DNA from: Solanum dulcamara
Taxonomy: Eukaryota > Streptophyta > Magnoliopsida > Solanales > Solanaceae
DNA length: 64,000 nucleotides
Assembly: GCF_947179165.1 (NCBI RefSeq)
Contig: NC_077242.1
Coordinates: 32,175,097 to 32,239,096 of the forward strand
Reading direction: 5' to 3'
In this document: positions 47,570-58,636 of the stretch, one piece after another
Numbering within the stretch: the first letter of the stretch is position 1
Layout of the letters: every line of letters starts with the position of its first letter
Made by a program: the position numbers and the translations under genes
The notes under the pieces: generated by a model
The model's database searches: none
What the model was told of the DNA's origin: nothing
Seen by the model: the letters and a program-made list of their open reading frames with translations, nothing else

Positions 47570-47700
47570 CCGCGATTGCGACCCTTGACCTGTTTAGGCC
47601 TTCGCATTTACGAGGATCCCTCCGCGATTGCGAGGATCTTACTATTTGACTCTTCGCGATCGTAAGGCCCCTTTCGCTATCGCGGAGGGTATTTTCTCAG
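47570..47700. repeat. CGCGAT word array in the E6 U3
   Basis: The words CGCGATTGCGAC, CGCGATTGCGAGG, CGCGATCGTAAGG and CGCTATCGCGGAGG follow one another over about 130 bp, just upstream of the TATA box. A decayed copy lies at about 55785-55930 in the 3' LTR. Confidence 0.7.
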
Positions 47701-47763
47701 TGGCTAGAGATCGCCAACCTAGGGCTCCGTGGTCTCGAAGAGCAATGCGTCTAGTCTCTTAAA

Positions 47764-47770
47764 TATAAAC
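47764..47770 (+). promoter_or_regulatory. E6 LTR TATA box
   Basis: TATAAAC in the context AATATAAACCAGAC, with the same motif at 55961-55967 in the 3' LTR. It lies directly after the CGCGAT array. Confidence 0.6.
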
Positions 47771-48819
47771 CAGACGCTATCTGCTTTATGTTTCCAAGTT
47801 CAAAAGTCTATATCTTCCTCAATTCTTGTCCAATTTTAGTGATTCAGAGTCACATACAAAATTATTGTGGCTACTTGGGTTAGTGATCGGAAAGAGTTGG
47901 AGACTCGTTGTTTGAGGTAAATTTGCGTAAATGGTTGTTGTCCTCGTTGATTCATTAGGTTAAATTGAGGATTTTGATGCATTTTATAATTTATGCTGTT
48001 CCGAGCCCCGAACTGTGTTCTATTTTAGATTATAAGTTCGGAGTGGTATTTAGGTCATTTTCATGGAGTCAATTTCAAAATTATTAGAGCGGTGCCCACA
48101 TTCCTATTTTGAATTCCAAAATTGATCTATCTCAGAATTCGATAATTTTATTGTTAAAATGACCGTACTCTTTTTGTGATTCTATTTTTGATACTGTGCC
48201 AACGTTCTAAGTTTGTACTGAAGGAAAAAGCTTGGACAATGTGATTTGGAGCGCGTGCGGTCGACTTATAGGTAGGCTATGACTTCCCTCTTCTTAGACT
48301 GATCATAATTTAACATTTGTATGTTAATTCATGTGAAATTGGGGGTAAAGGGTGGTTGAGTATACTCAATGTCTAGACTCCATGCCTTAGACTCGACTTT
48401 TAGGTATTTCGAGTTATTGAAGCATGTCTATGGTAATTGTTGATCATCCATACCTTGTGGTGTATATTTGTGTGGTTTATTTATATCGTCGGAAGAATGT
48501 TTTGCCTTAGTCTAGGCTAAGACTAGTGATTGCCATAGACTTGCATACTTTGGAATTGTTAGGCCTTGAAATTTCTCTGACATCTCTTCAGATGACTTAG
48601 CTCCCTGTAGGCTGACATAGCAGACTTGAATCTGATAGCCTAGTCCTTAGCTAGGCAGTAACAGTGCTCTTGGAACCATTAATCCATAACTCCCATATTT
48701 TCGTTGGTTCTAGCATACTTGATTCCTGATTTAGAAAGTTGTTCGTCAATTCTGGTTGGATGTGGTTCGGGATGGAGTGATTTATTGATGCTCTGATCCT
48801 AATACTGACTAACTTGCCT

Positions 48820-49190
48820 CTATTTATGGTTCAAGTTCCCAATTCACTCTACCGGGCATGGTTCAAGTCCTTGACTTAGTATTATAGCCTCGATTCAAGT
48901 CCCTAGCTTTTTTCAGCAGTGATTCAAGTCTACCGTCATTTGCAGTTGTGGTTCAAGTCCATACCTAACTTCTAGACATGGTTCAAGTCCATATCTACCT
49001 TCACCTTAATTCAAGTCCTTGGTTATAATTATACGTGGTTAAAGTCCATGGTCACCCTTATTCTTGGTCAAGTCCTCAGTTAATCTGAATCTCAATTCAA
49101 GTCCTCGATTAATACAAATCTCGATTTAAGTCCTTAACACTTTCCAGTTTTGGGTTAAAGCTTCAAGCTCAGGTAATGGTTCGGTTCACG
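48820..49190 (+). repeat. Array of GGTTCAAGTCC units in the E6 LTR
   Basis: About 12 units of roughly 25-35 bp each contain GTTCAAGTCC or ATTCAAGTCC. The spacers share words such as CATAGC, CTACCTTC and CTTGG. Several units match GWTCRANNC, the consensus of the RNA polymerase III B box. The 3' LTR holds the homologous array at about 57225-57600. Confidence 0.75.
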
Positions 49191-49964
49191 TCCATGAAAA
49201 GTTCTGGCACTATTGGAACTTCATCGGATTCTCTTATCTCACTTCAACTCATCTTTGCTCCTGTCGGGCTTATAAGAGTTTATTCGGGTTTTACTTTCAA
49301 ATTTGCGCACGAGCATACCCATCGGGTTTATGGGAGCCCGGCGAATATAGTTAGCTACTCTCTTTTTGCTTGTGTGTGAGTACCCTCGTGTACATACTAA
49401 TATTATTTTTTCATTCTTGTCTCTGGTAGCGTTTTTGATTCTCGCATTTCATATTACTTTTGCTTTTCTAGCTTAGTCGGCCTATAATGCTTACTAGGTA
49501 CCTATTATTTTGGTACTCATACTACACGCTGCATTTATTTTTGTGATCCAGGTCCAAGCATCATCTATCATCATTGATCTCGAGCCAGTTGTAGTCTAGT
49601 TTGGAGGTGAGGGTGAGCACACAATGTCCTAGATTTCCTCATCTTCTTTTGTATATATATTGACTTGTCTTTTGCTTTTTGAGGCAGTCTTGTTTCTGTG
49701 GTCCAGTTTTGGGACTTGTACTCGTTACATAGTAGCTTTGTACGTGTGGCTTTCAGGTTCTGGGAGGGATCTTTTATTTGTATATAGTTTTGGTTTGCTT
49801 CTGCTCTTCCATTTGTGTTTCTTATTTTATATTACTATTTTTAGCTGAATGTTGGTCTTCTACCCTTACGTCCTATTACTTATAGTTCTGGGATAAGGCC
49901 TGGCTTTCTTACTGGTGGGTTATAGTACGCACCATCATAACTCGAGGAATCGAGTCATGAAAAA

Positions 49965-49977
49965 TTGGTATTAGATC
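49965..49977 (+). other. E6 primer binding site
   Basis: TTGGTATTAGATC differs at two positions from the initiator Met-tRNA primer site TTGGTATCAGAGC and lies three bases after the LTR end. Confidence 0.8.
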
Positions 49978-50169
49978 CCCAAGTTCATCGGTCTCACTTG
50001 TACAGAGCTAATGTCTAGTCGAGTGTTGTGGTTTGGTGCGAAGACATTTGTAACTTATCTTTGGAAGGCTAGATGATGTCATTAGGTACTTATTCTCTTT
50101 TGTATCACTTTCGTGCAGTGTGTGTCTTATCAGTTTCATGAATTCTCACTTTTTCTACTCTTTTACAAG

Positions 50170-51560
50170 ATGGATTGCACGCGTGATAGAGCCCCAGCCA
50201 AGGGTATAGGCCAACCCCAAGATCATGCCAGGGCTGCATCCCTAATGCAGGACAGAGAGCAGACTCTGGATCCAGAGGTGGATCCACAATTATCTCTAGG
50301 ACATCATCAGTTGGTGGACCCAGGACCAGCCCAGCCACCGCCCGCACTAGTTACCATTCTGGACCTACAGGCTATGCTAGCCCAGATATTGGTTGTGATA
50401 GAGGGTATGCCACCGGCCCCAACTCCAGCCCCATAGGGTAAGTTTGCACCAACGGCACCAGTAGTTCATCCGCCACCAGCACCTGCTGCCCAGCTAGATG
50501 ATTTAGAGGGGATCATGCAATTATAGCAGCAGAAGATGCTCGGGGTGTTTCTTAGATTACCACCACCGAGGTTTTTTGGGGCTATGGGGGAGGATGCCCA
50601 CGAGTTTCTACATATTTGCCGTGAGCAACTCCAAACCTTAGGATTTATGGAGTCATGGGGAGATGACTTCATCGCAAATTAGTTAGATTGTTCGACCAGA
50701 CAGTGGTGGCATTCATATTTAGAGACTAAGCCAGCTAAGTCTCCACCAATATTGTGGAAAGAGTTTTCTGATGCTTTCTTAGCCAAGTTCATTCCTAGGA
50801 GTGCCAGGAACTAGCTCCAAGGTCAATTTTCGCGGTTAGAGTAGGGTTCCATGACAATGTCAGAGTATTAGGTCAGTTTCCATGAGCTCTCCAGGCATGC
50901 TACCATAATCTTGCCTATTGAGGAAGAAAGGGTTTGGTGTTTCGTTCGAGGATTGAGACTCTAGCTATAGATTAAGACACACTCCCTAGTCTCAATGGGA
51001 TGCTCCTTTCTAGATGTGGTGAGCCACACCCGCACACTTGAGAAGCTCCGCCGCGAGGCCCATGGAGCAGCGGCAAGAGAGCCAGAAAGGATTATAGCCA
51101 GGGCGGGCCCCATTTTAGGCCCAAAGATTAATATGATAGGCCTTGCTAGAGGTTCTATTAGGGTCAGTCCAGTCACCCATTTAAGGCCTCACTACATGCT
51201 ACAAAGGGTTACTGGCGCTGTTAAGGTGGTTCTAATATCGGTCGGAGTCAGGGACAATGTGGTATTCATACTGGTTCTTTAGGCCGGAGCGGCTGGCCTC
51301 TAGTTGTGAGCATATTTCCATTGTGGTACTATAAATGCCGAGAGCTAGATCATTGGTCCCATGAGTGTCCTCTCCATAGGTCAGTCGCACCAACTCCATA
51401 GGCAGCTAGACCCGCTTCAGCAGAAGCATCTCCAGTCATAGGCGGAGGCCAAGGTTAGGACTACAGGGGTGGTCACCAAGGTGCACAGGGAGGCAGAAAG
51501 GTGGTCGGGTCGATGCGTAGGGTAAAGGCTTCTAAGGCCAATTCTCTACATCTCCAGCTA
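50170..51560 (+). pseudogene. E6 gag
   Basis: The likely start at 50170 reads MDCTRDRAPAKGIGQPQ, followed by a proline-rich stretch to a stop at 50434. Capsid sequence follows: FLRLPPPRFFGAMGEDA and EFLHICREQLQTLGFME at about 50555-50655. The zinc knuckle at 51324-51370 reads WYYKCRELDHWSHECP, where the first cysteine of the CCHC motif is tyrosine. Frames change repeatedly. The proline-rich N-terminus differs from E3 and E5, so E6 belongs to a separate family. Confidence 0.75.
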
Positions 51561-51599
51561 TAGCAGAGTCTAAGGCATCATACAATGTGATCAAAGTAA

Positions 51600-52080
51600 A
51601 ATTCTTTTATGACATCAGCCTATCTTAGCTTTATTTTATCCTGACTCCACTTATTCATATATATATATATATATATATATATGTATTGCGCCCCTCGATT
51701 GAGTATGAGTCCAGAACCCCTAGCACAGTTGTTATGTGTTTTGACCCCAGTAGGTGATTATTTAGTAATGGATTAGGTCAATCCCAGTAGGTGATTATAA
51801 AATACTGGATCAAGTTTTCAGATCCTATGTGGTGACTATTCAGGGGAGGGACACTAGGGCTGATCTTATTCTACTTGAAATGTTGGATTTTAACCTGATT
51901 TTGGGCATGGACTAGTTATCTCCTCACCGAGCAGTCTTGGATTTCTATGCTAAGATAGTACCTTAGCCATGCTTGGTATTCTACTAGTGGTGTGGCAGGG
52001 CTCTTGTAGTCGTACACCGATGGAGCTGATTTCTTTCATTCGGGTTTAGAGGTTAGTGGCTAACGGATGTTTGGCTTACT
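51600..52080 (+). pseudogene. E6 aspartic protease, with microsatellite
   Basis: The sequence LDPDSTYSY at about 51637-51660 should be the catalytic site, where active copies have Asp-Ser/Thr-Gly. It runs into an (AT)13 tract at 51657-51682, after which CAPRLSMSP resumes. Later LDFNLILGMD, stop, LSPHRAVLDF (about 51880-51940) is the pre-flap motif with its tryptophan changed to a stop. The protein cannot function. Confidence 0.72.
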
Positions 52081-52086
52081 TGGTTT

Positions 52087-52760
52087 ATGTTAAAGGTGTT
52101 AGTAGAGAGGGCCCTACAGTTGATTCAGTGCCTAAATTCCAAAAGTATGCAGATGTGTTTTCTGCCTGGCCTTCCTCTAGATCGTGATATTGACTTCGCC
52201 ATTAATTTAGAGTCAGGTACTTATCCTATTTTCATCCCACCATACCATATATCCCCAGCAAAGCTCAAAAAGCTAAGTTTTCAACTTCAGGATCTTTTAT
52301 GTAAGGGATTTATTTGTCCTAGTATATCTCTATAGGGTGCCCCTGTCTTGTTTGGAAAGAAGAAGAACAATACTATGCAGATATGTGTTGATTATAGACA
52401 TCTTAATAAGGTAACGGTGAATAATTGTTACCCTATGCCTCGTATTGATGATTTATTTGACCAACTTCTAGGTATCATGGTATTTTCTAAGATTGATTAG
52501 AGATCCGACTACCATAATTGAGGATTAGGGCAGCGGACATCCCAAAATTTGTATTTAGGACTCGATATGGCCATTATAAGTTTCTGATAATGTCTTTTGG
52601 GTTGACTAATATTCTTGTCGCCTTCATAGATTTGATGAATCGTTTATTCAGGCCATATATGGACTCCATCATCATAGTCTTCATTGATTATATATTATTT
52701 TACTTGCGAAGCCGGAGTGGGCATGATCAACATTTGAGGATAGTATTCTAGACTTTACGA
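52087..52760 (+). pseudogene. E6 reverse transcriptase
   Basis: The frame at 52087-52335 gives PGLPLDRDIDFAINL and QLQDLLCKGFICPSISL, then a stop. [17 protein letters not shown] sequence lies near 52380-52440 and [10 protein letters not shown] near 52442. A shift leads to 52518-52751: [19 protein letters not shown] and the catalytic box VFIDYILFY. The second aspartate of FIDD is tyrosine (codon 52689-52691), which abolishes catalysis. Confidence 0.82.
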
Positions 52761-53480
52761 GATCAACGGATTTATGCCAAGTTCTCAAAGTGCAAGTTTT
52801 GGCTTGAGTCTGTAGCATTCTTAGGGGTAGTGGTGACCAAGGATGACATTATGGTGGATCCAACCAAGATCAATGCTATTTGTAATTGGTCCAGACCCAC
52901 CTCTGTGACTGCGATTTGTAGATTCCTCAGTTTGGTAAGGTACTACAAGTGGTGCATTGAAGGCTTCTCTATTACAGCGACACCTTTGACTCAGTTAACT
53001 TGTGAGGATGTTCCCTTTGAGTGGCTGGAGGAGTGTGAGATGAGCTTTCTAAGGCTCAAGGAGTTGCTTACCACCACTCCCAAATTGACTTTTTCAGTTG
53101 ATGGCTAGGGATTTATGGTTTATTATGACACATCTAGCGTTAGTTTGGGTTGTATACTGATGCAGCGGGGCCAAGTTATTACTGATGCATTAAGACAACT
53201 TAAGTTGCATGAGCATAAGTACCCCACTTATGACTTAGAGTTGGTGACAGTAGTTTTCGCGCTTAAGATTTGGAGGCACTACATGTATGGAGTTTGATGC
53301 AAGATCTACATGGATCATAGGAGCCTTTAGTACATTATGAGTCTGCGGGATCTTAATTCGAGGCAATGCCATTAGATTGAGCTTCTGAAGGACTACAACC
53401 TCTTTATTCTCTACCATCCGAGTAAGGAAAATGGAGTAGCAGATGCCTTTAGTCGGAAGCCAGTGATGGGTAGTCTAGTC
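52761..53480 (+). pseudogene. E6 connection domain and RNase H
   Basis: Frame 52830-53108 holds the connection: DDIMVDPTKINAICNWSRP and FLSLVRYYKWCIEGFS. RNase H follows at 53115-53297 with [15 protein letters not shown] and [18 protein letters not shown]. After a stop it continues with YMDHRSL and VADAFSRK. All four acidic catalytic residues (D, E, D, D) can be seen, unlike in E5. Confidence 0.8.
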
Positions 53481-54600
53481 TTCCTTTCTACTATGGAGCG
53501 ACTTTTGGCTTTGGACATCTATTCCTTAGCCAACAGGATGATTTGACTTGATATTTCTGATTCTTGACGTGTGTTAGCTTATGTGGGAGTTCAGTCATCC
53601 CAATTAGACTGGATTGGTAGTCTTCAGTTTGAGGATAAGGATTTGGTTGCTCTTTGAGACAAGATTTGGGAGGTTACACTAGTCAGGCTACTTTAGATCT
53701 AGATGGGGTATTGAGGTTTGGTGGTCTTCTATGTGTTTCGAGAGTTGGTAGGTTAATCCAGTTGATTCTTAATGAGACCCATGATTCCATATTTTCTACC
53801 CATCTAGGTACTGCTAAGATGTATCGTGACTTGAAGCAACAGTACTAGTAGAGTGGCATGAAAAGAGATATTGCAAACTATGTGTCACTTGTTTGAGTTG
53901 TCAGCAGGGGAAGGCCGAGTATTTGATGCCTGGTGGCGATCTTAAAATATTACCATTCCTGAGAGGAAGTGGGAGCATATCACCATGGACTTCATTGTGG
54001 GGTTTCTTCGCACTTCCAGAGGTTTTGATAGTATTTGGGTCATCATTGATCGATTGACCAAGTTTGCACACTTACTCCCTGTTCATACTTCCTACAGTGT
54101 TGAGAGGTTGGCCCATATCTACATTCGGGAGGTAGTTCCTCTTCATGGTGTGCCTATTTATATCATTTCAAAGTGTTGATCACAGTTCATATCTAGATTT
54201 TGAAGGACTTTTCACGAGGGGTTGGGTCCCCGTGTTGATCTTAGCACATCGCTCACCCATAGACTGATGGCTAGTTGAAGTGCACTATACAAGTCCTTGA
54301 GGATATGTTGCGGGCCTGTGTTATGGATTTTGGAAGTCAGTGGGACCAGATTTTTCCTTTGACGGAGTTTGTGTACAATAATAGCTACTACTCTATTATC
54401 TAGATAACCCCCTTCGGGGCCTTGTATGGTAGGCGTTGTCTCTCTCCGATTGATTGGTGTGAGTCTACAGAGCCCAGACCGTATGGTACAAACATAATCC
54501 AGAAAGCCTTAGATAATGTGATGGTGATTCAAGATAGGCTCATGATAGCTTAGAGTAAACACCAGAGGTATGCGGATCGTAGGAGTCAGCCATTGAGATT
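53481..54600 (+). pseudogene. E6 integrase
   Basis: The zinc finger frame at 53654-53848 contains THLGTAKMYRDLKQQY. The CLSCQQ-like cysteine pair lies near 53890-53910 in another frame. The core at 53985-54179 reads IWVIIDRLTKFAHLLPVH, with the first aspartate kept. The second site, normally SDR, is SKC then a stop. VLEDMLRACVMDFGSQW at about 54290-54340 keeps the glutamate, and GALYGRRCLSPIDW ends the core. Confidence 0.8.
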
Positions 54601-55025
54601 TTGTCGTTGGTGATAGAGTATTCGTCCGTGTATCCTCCATGAAGGGCGTGATGAGATTCCGAAGGTTGGAAAGCTTAAACCCAGTCATATTGGCTTTTTT
54701 GAGATTTTGAGAATAGTTGATGGGGTTGCATGTTAGTAAGGTTTTTCCCAACCTTCTCAACTATCCATTCAATTTACCATGTTTCAATATTGCGCCAGTA
54801 TGTTCCAGACGAGTCTCATATGCTCAAATACGATGTGATTGAGTTAGATGATTGTCTTAGTTTATTGAGGAGACAGTTGTTATCTTTGATAGAGATGTCC
54901 GGCAGTTGCGATCCATAGCCATTCTTGTAGTTAAGGTCCATTGGAGGCATTTCCTAGTCAAGAAGGCTACCTGGGAGATCGAGTAGGAGAAGTTCTTCGA
55001 CTTATTGAGCCTTCGGGTACTTTTT
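54601..55025 (+). pseudogene. E6 integrase C-terminus and chromodomain remnant
   Basis: After SMKGVMRF-type sequence near 54635, the frame at 54730-54918 gives IYHVSILRQYVPDESHML and DVIELDDCLSLLRRQ. Broken traces follow of the chromodomain (VVKVHWRHF-like and ATWE-like words, about 54920-54985). The region ends near a natural stop before the polypurine zone. The chromodomain call rests on position and a few residues only. Confidence 0.55.
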
Positions 55026-55069
55026 GACTTTTACTTTCATGGATAAAAAGTTCTTTTAGTAATGGATAT

Positions 55070-58000
55070 TGTAATGACCCTCCAAGTCATTTTTGAGTTA
55101 ATGAACTCATTTCGTCATTTAGAGCATTTCTATAGCTACCCCAAGTCATTTATGACTTGCTGGCACTAACTGTTTACTTGGTCGTTCGTTTGGGTTTTAG
55201 GCCTGTTTCCATATTTTGGAGCTTTTGAAATTTGAAAAGTTCATTTCGGTCATAACATTATGTAGACGACCTCAGATTCTTTTTAATGGTAGATCCAAAA
55301 TGGCCAAATTAGGCTAATAGTATGGTCAGCATGAGTATCGAAGTATTCGATGCGAGTTTGAGGTCATTTGGCATTTTAGCTTTTGAAATTTGGCCTAAGG
55401 TAACTTTGGTCAACATTCTTGGAATGCATGCTCAAATGAAAATTTCTTCAATGCGGTTAGTTCTAGAATGTCGAGTTTGGTGTAGAATGACCCTTAGTTT
55501 GCTTCCCGAGTCCTCAAATCTAATTTTGAGGCCCATTGTGAAAATTAGGGGAAAATGGCTATTGGGTGTGGGACCTACATTTAGTTAAAATGACCTCATA
55601 TGAGAATTTTGAATGCGCCATTAAGTATGAAACGTTGAATTTGGCAGGATAAGATATTTCGTTTGCGCGCACGGTATTTTGAACGAATTCCAAGCATCCC
55701 ATCAGAGATTTTTGACTTGGCCAAAATGCTATTGCAGCACTTTGCTGGTGTAGGCCATTTTTGGGTATCAGGTTTTCGATGCCTCTTGACTGTGATTGCG
55801 ACCCTCAACTAGTTAAGGCCTTTACGTTCGTATGGAACTCTCCGTGATTGAGAGTGTCTGACTATTTGACTCTCCGAGATCGCGAGGCCCCTTCCACGAT
55901 CATGAAGGGTATTTTCTTAGTAGCCCGTGATCGCAAAGAACAATTGTCTGCTGTCTTTAATATAAACCAGACATAATCAACTCTATATTTCCATGTTCAA
56001 AAGTCCATATTTTCCTCAATTCTTATGTGATTTTAGTGATTCAAAGATCCAGACATCCAGAATTGTTGTGGCTACTTGGGTTAGTGATCGGAAAGTGTTG
56101 AAGACTTGTCGTTTGAGGTAAATTTGCATAAATAGTTTTTTTCCTTGTTGATTCTTTAGCTTAAATTGAGGATTTTGATGCATGTCTTAATTTACATTAT
56201 TCCATGCCTCGAATTGTGTTCCATTTTGAAAGTTCATACAGAACTATCGAGCACCATATGATTTTTCTCTATATAGATGACTGTTTTGATAAAGCATTAT
56301 CTGTCTAGATATAGGAGAATTAGCAACCCCAGAACAATTTTGTTTTGCTTCATAGTGAAAGTACACTAATGCTCTTCATTTTGTTAGTGGGGCTATTGGT
56401 TTAGGGTGGTATTTAGGACCTTTTTATGGAGTCCATTCTAGAACTATTAGAGTGGGTCCACATTCTCATTTTTGACTCCAAAATTGGCCTATCTACAAAT
56501 TTGATAATTTTAGTGTTAAAATGACCATATTGTCTTTGTGATTCTATTTTTGATAGTGTGACAGCGTTCGGAGGCCATATGGAAGGGAAAAGCTTTGGTA
56601 ACGTGATTTGGAGCATGCGTGGTCTATTTGCAGGTAGGCTACGACTTCCCTCTTCTTAGACTGAGCATGATTTAGCATTCGTATGTTGATTTGTGTGAAA
56701 TTAAGGGTAATGGGTGGTTGTGCATGCTAAATTCCTAGACTCTATGCCTTGAACTCTATTTTCTGTTATTTCGGGTTAGTGAAGCATATCTATGGTAATT
56801 ATTGATCATCCATACTTTGTGGTATGTATTAGTGTGGTTTGTTTATATTGCCGGTAGCATGTTTGGCCTTAGTCTAGGCTTAGACTAGTGATTTCTATAG
56901 ACAAGCGTACTTTTGAACCGTTAAGCCTTGAAACTTCTCCAACATCGCTTTGGATGACTTACCTCCCTGTAGACTTACATAGAAGACTTGATCTTGATTG
57001 TCTGGGCCTTAGCTAGGAAGTAACACTACTCTTGGAACCATTTATCCATAATACCCATATGTTCATCGGTTCAGGTATACTTGATTCTTGATTCAGAAAG
57101 CTATTCGTTGATTCTAGTTGGATATGGTCTTGAGCTATTTATTGATGGCATTCGTATTGGGGATACTCCCCGTGATGGTCGGTTAGCCGCTGATTCTAAT
57201 TCTTATCGATTTGCCTCTATTCGTGGTTCAAGTCCTTAATTCACTCCACCGGGCGTGGTTCAAGTCATTGCCTTGGTATTATAGCCTCGGTTTAAGTCCC
57301 TAACTTTCTTCAGCCATGATCAAGTCCATCACCATTTGCAGTCGTGGTTCAAGTCCATAGATACCTTTTTGCCTTGATTCAAGTCCATAGCTACCTTCAC
57401 CTTGGTTCAAGTCCTTGGTCATAATTGTAAGTGGTTTAAGTCCACGATCACCCTTATCCTTGGTTAAAGTCCTCGATTAATCTAAATATTGTTTTAAGTC
57501 CTTGATCCTTTCATTTTCATCTATTTTAAGTCCTTAAATCTTTCCAGTTTTTTGGTGAAAGCTTCAAGCTCACGGAATAGTTCGGTTCAAGTCCGCAAAA
57601 AGTTGTGGCACTGTTGGAACATCATCGGATTCTCTCATCTTACTTAAACTCATCTTTTCTCTTGTCGGGCTTATAATAGTCCATTCGAATTTTATTTTAA
57701 AGTTGTGCACGAGCATACCCATTGGTTTTATGGGAGTCCGACAGATTTAGTTAGCTACTTTATTGCTCTTTGTGAGTGAGTACTCTTGTATACATACCTA
57801 TTTGATTTTTCCATTCTTATCTTTGGCGGTGTTTTACATTCTTGCATTTTATATTACTTTTGCTTTTTTAGCTCAATCGGCCTATGATGCCTACTGAGTA
57901 CTTATTGTTTTAGTATTCATACTACACTCTACATCTATTTTTGTGATGCAGGTACGAGCACCACCTATAAGCGTGGTCTCAAGCTAGCTATAATCTAGTT

Positions 58001-58371
58001 TGGCAGCAAGGTGAGCACACAACGTCCTGGATTCACCAATCTCCCTCTGTATATATATATATATATATTGACTTGTCTGTTGCTTTTTGAAATAGTCTTG
58101 TTTCTGTGGTCCATTTTTGGGACTTGTGCTCATTTCGTAGTAGCTCTATATATGTGACTTCCAGGTTCTAGGAGGGATCTTTAATTTGTATACAGTTTTT
58201 GTTTGCTTTTGCTCTTCCATTTGTGTTTTCTGTTTTATATTACTGGTTTTAGCTGAATGTTGGTCTTCTACCCTTACATCCCATTACTCATAGTTTTGGA
58301 ATATAGGTTGGCTTGCCTACTGGTGGGTTAAAGTAGGAGCCATCATGACTCGAGGATTAGGGCCGTGGCGA
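55070..58371 (+). repeat. E6 3' LTR (3302 bp)
   Basis: This LTR is homologous to 46887-49962. It is longer, partly because of extra DNA at about 56225-56400 (around CTATATAGATGACTGTTTTG), which is absent from the 5' copy. It contains the second GGTTCAAGTCC array and ends near GGGCCGTGGCGA. Confidence 0.85.
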
Positions 58372-58565
58372 TAAAATTATTAAATATTTATTTATTATAT
58401 TGCTTAATCTGATTGTTTCAAATTTAAATCTTCTCAAATAAATAATAAAATTTACATACGTTTCATATTTAGATTAGATACCCTTGAAAATAATATTAAA
58501 AAAATTATTGATTTTATGTCTTCCTATTGGCTAATTTTAAATCAACTCCCAATTTATTATAATCT
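58372..58565. other. AT-rich spacer between E6 and LINE-2
   Basis: 194 bp of AT-rich DNA with no feature, ending at the LINE-2 target duplication. Confidence 0.6.
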
Positions 58566-58576
58566 AACTCATAACT
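58566..58576. repeat. LINE-2 target-site duplication, left copy
   Basis: AACTCATAACT here is identical to 63742-63752, directly after the LINE-2 A tail. This defines both ends of the element. Confidence 0.85.
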
Positions 58577-58636
58577 AATCAGCAACCCAGATAATGTTGC
58601 AGTCAAAAGCAACATCAACTCAAGGTCTAAATCCTA

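Larger units (their letters stand above)
46887..49962 (+). repeat. E6 5' LTR (3076 bp)
   Basis: This LTR aligns along its length with 55070-58371. Subregions are a U3 with CGCGATTGCG-like words (47570-47700), a TATA box at 47764-47770, a long R/U5, and an array of GGTTCAAGTCC units (48820-49190). It ends at about GAGTCATGAA. The open frames in it are not genes. Confidence 0.85.
46887..58371 (+). mobile_element. E6: Ty3/gypsy chromovirus with both LTRs
   Basis: E6 is an 11.5-kb plus-strand element: 5' LTR 46887-49962, primer site, gag, protease, reverse transcriptase, RNase H, integrase, degenerate chromodomain and 3' LTR 55070-58371. Both LTRs begin TGTAATGACCCT. The flanks GTAAA and TAAAA do not form an exact target duplication. 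Many stops and a mutated RT active site make it inactive. LTR differences are frequent (I estimate more than 10 percent), so it is old. It is related to E5 at the polymerase level but its LTRs are unrelated. Confidence 0.87.

Noticed and set aside
47373..47649. Overlapping frames of 71-80 codons in the E6 5' LTR
   Set aside because: They lie in LTR U3 with CGCGAT words, and the 3' LTR copy does not preserve them.
49653..49848. A hydrophobic 62-codon frame resembling a membrane protein
   Set aside because: It lies in E6 LTR R/U5, T-rich DNA that gives Leu and Phe codons. The homologous 3' LTR frame is broken.
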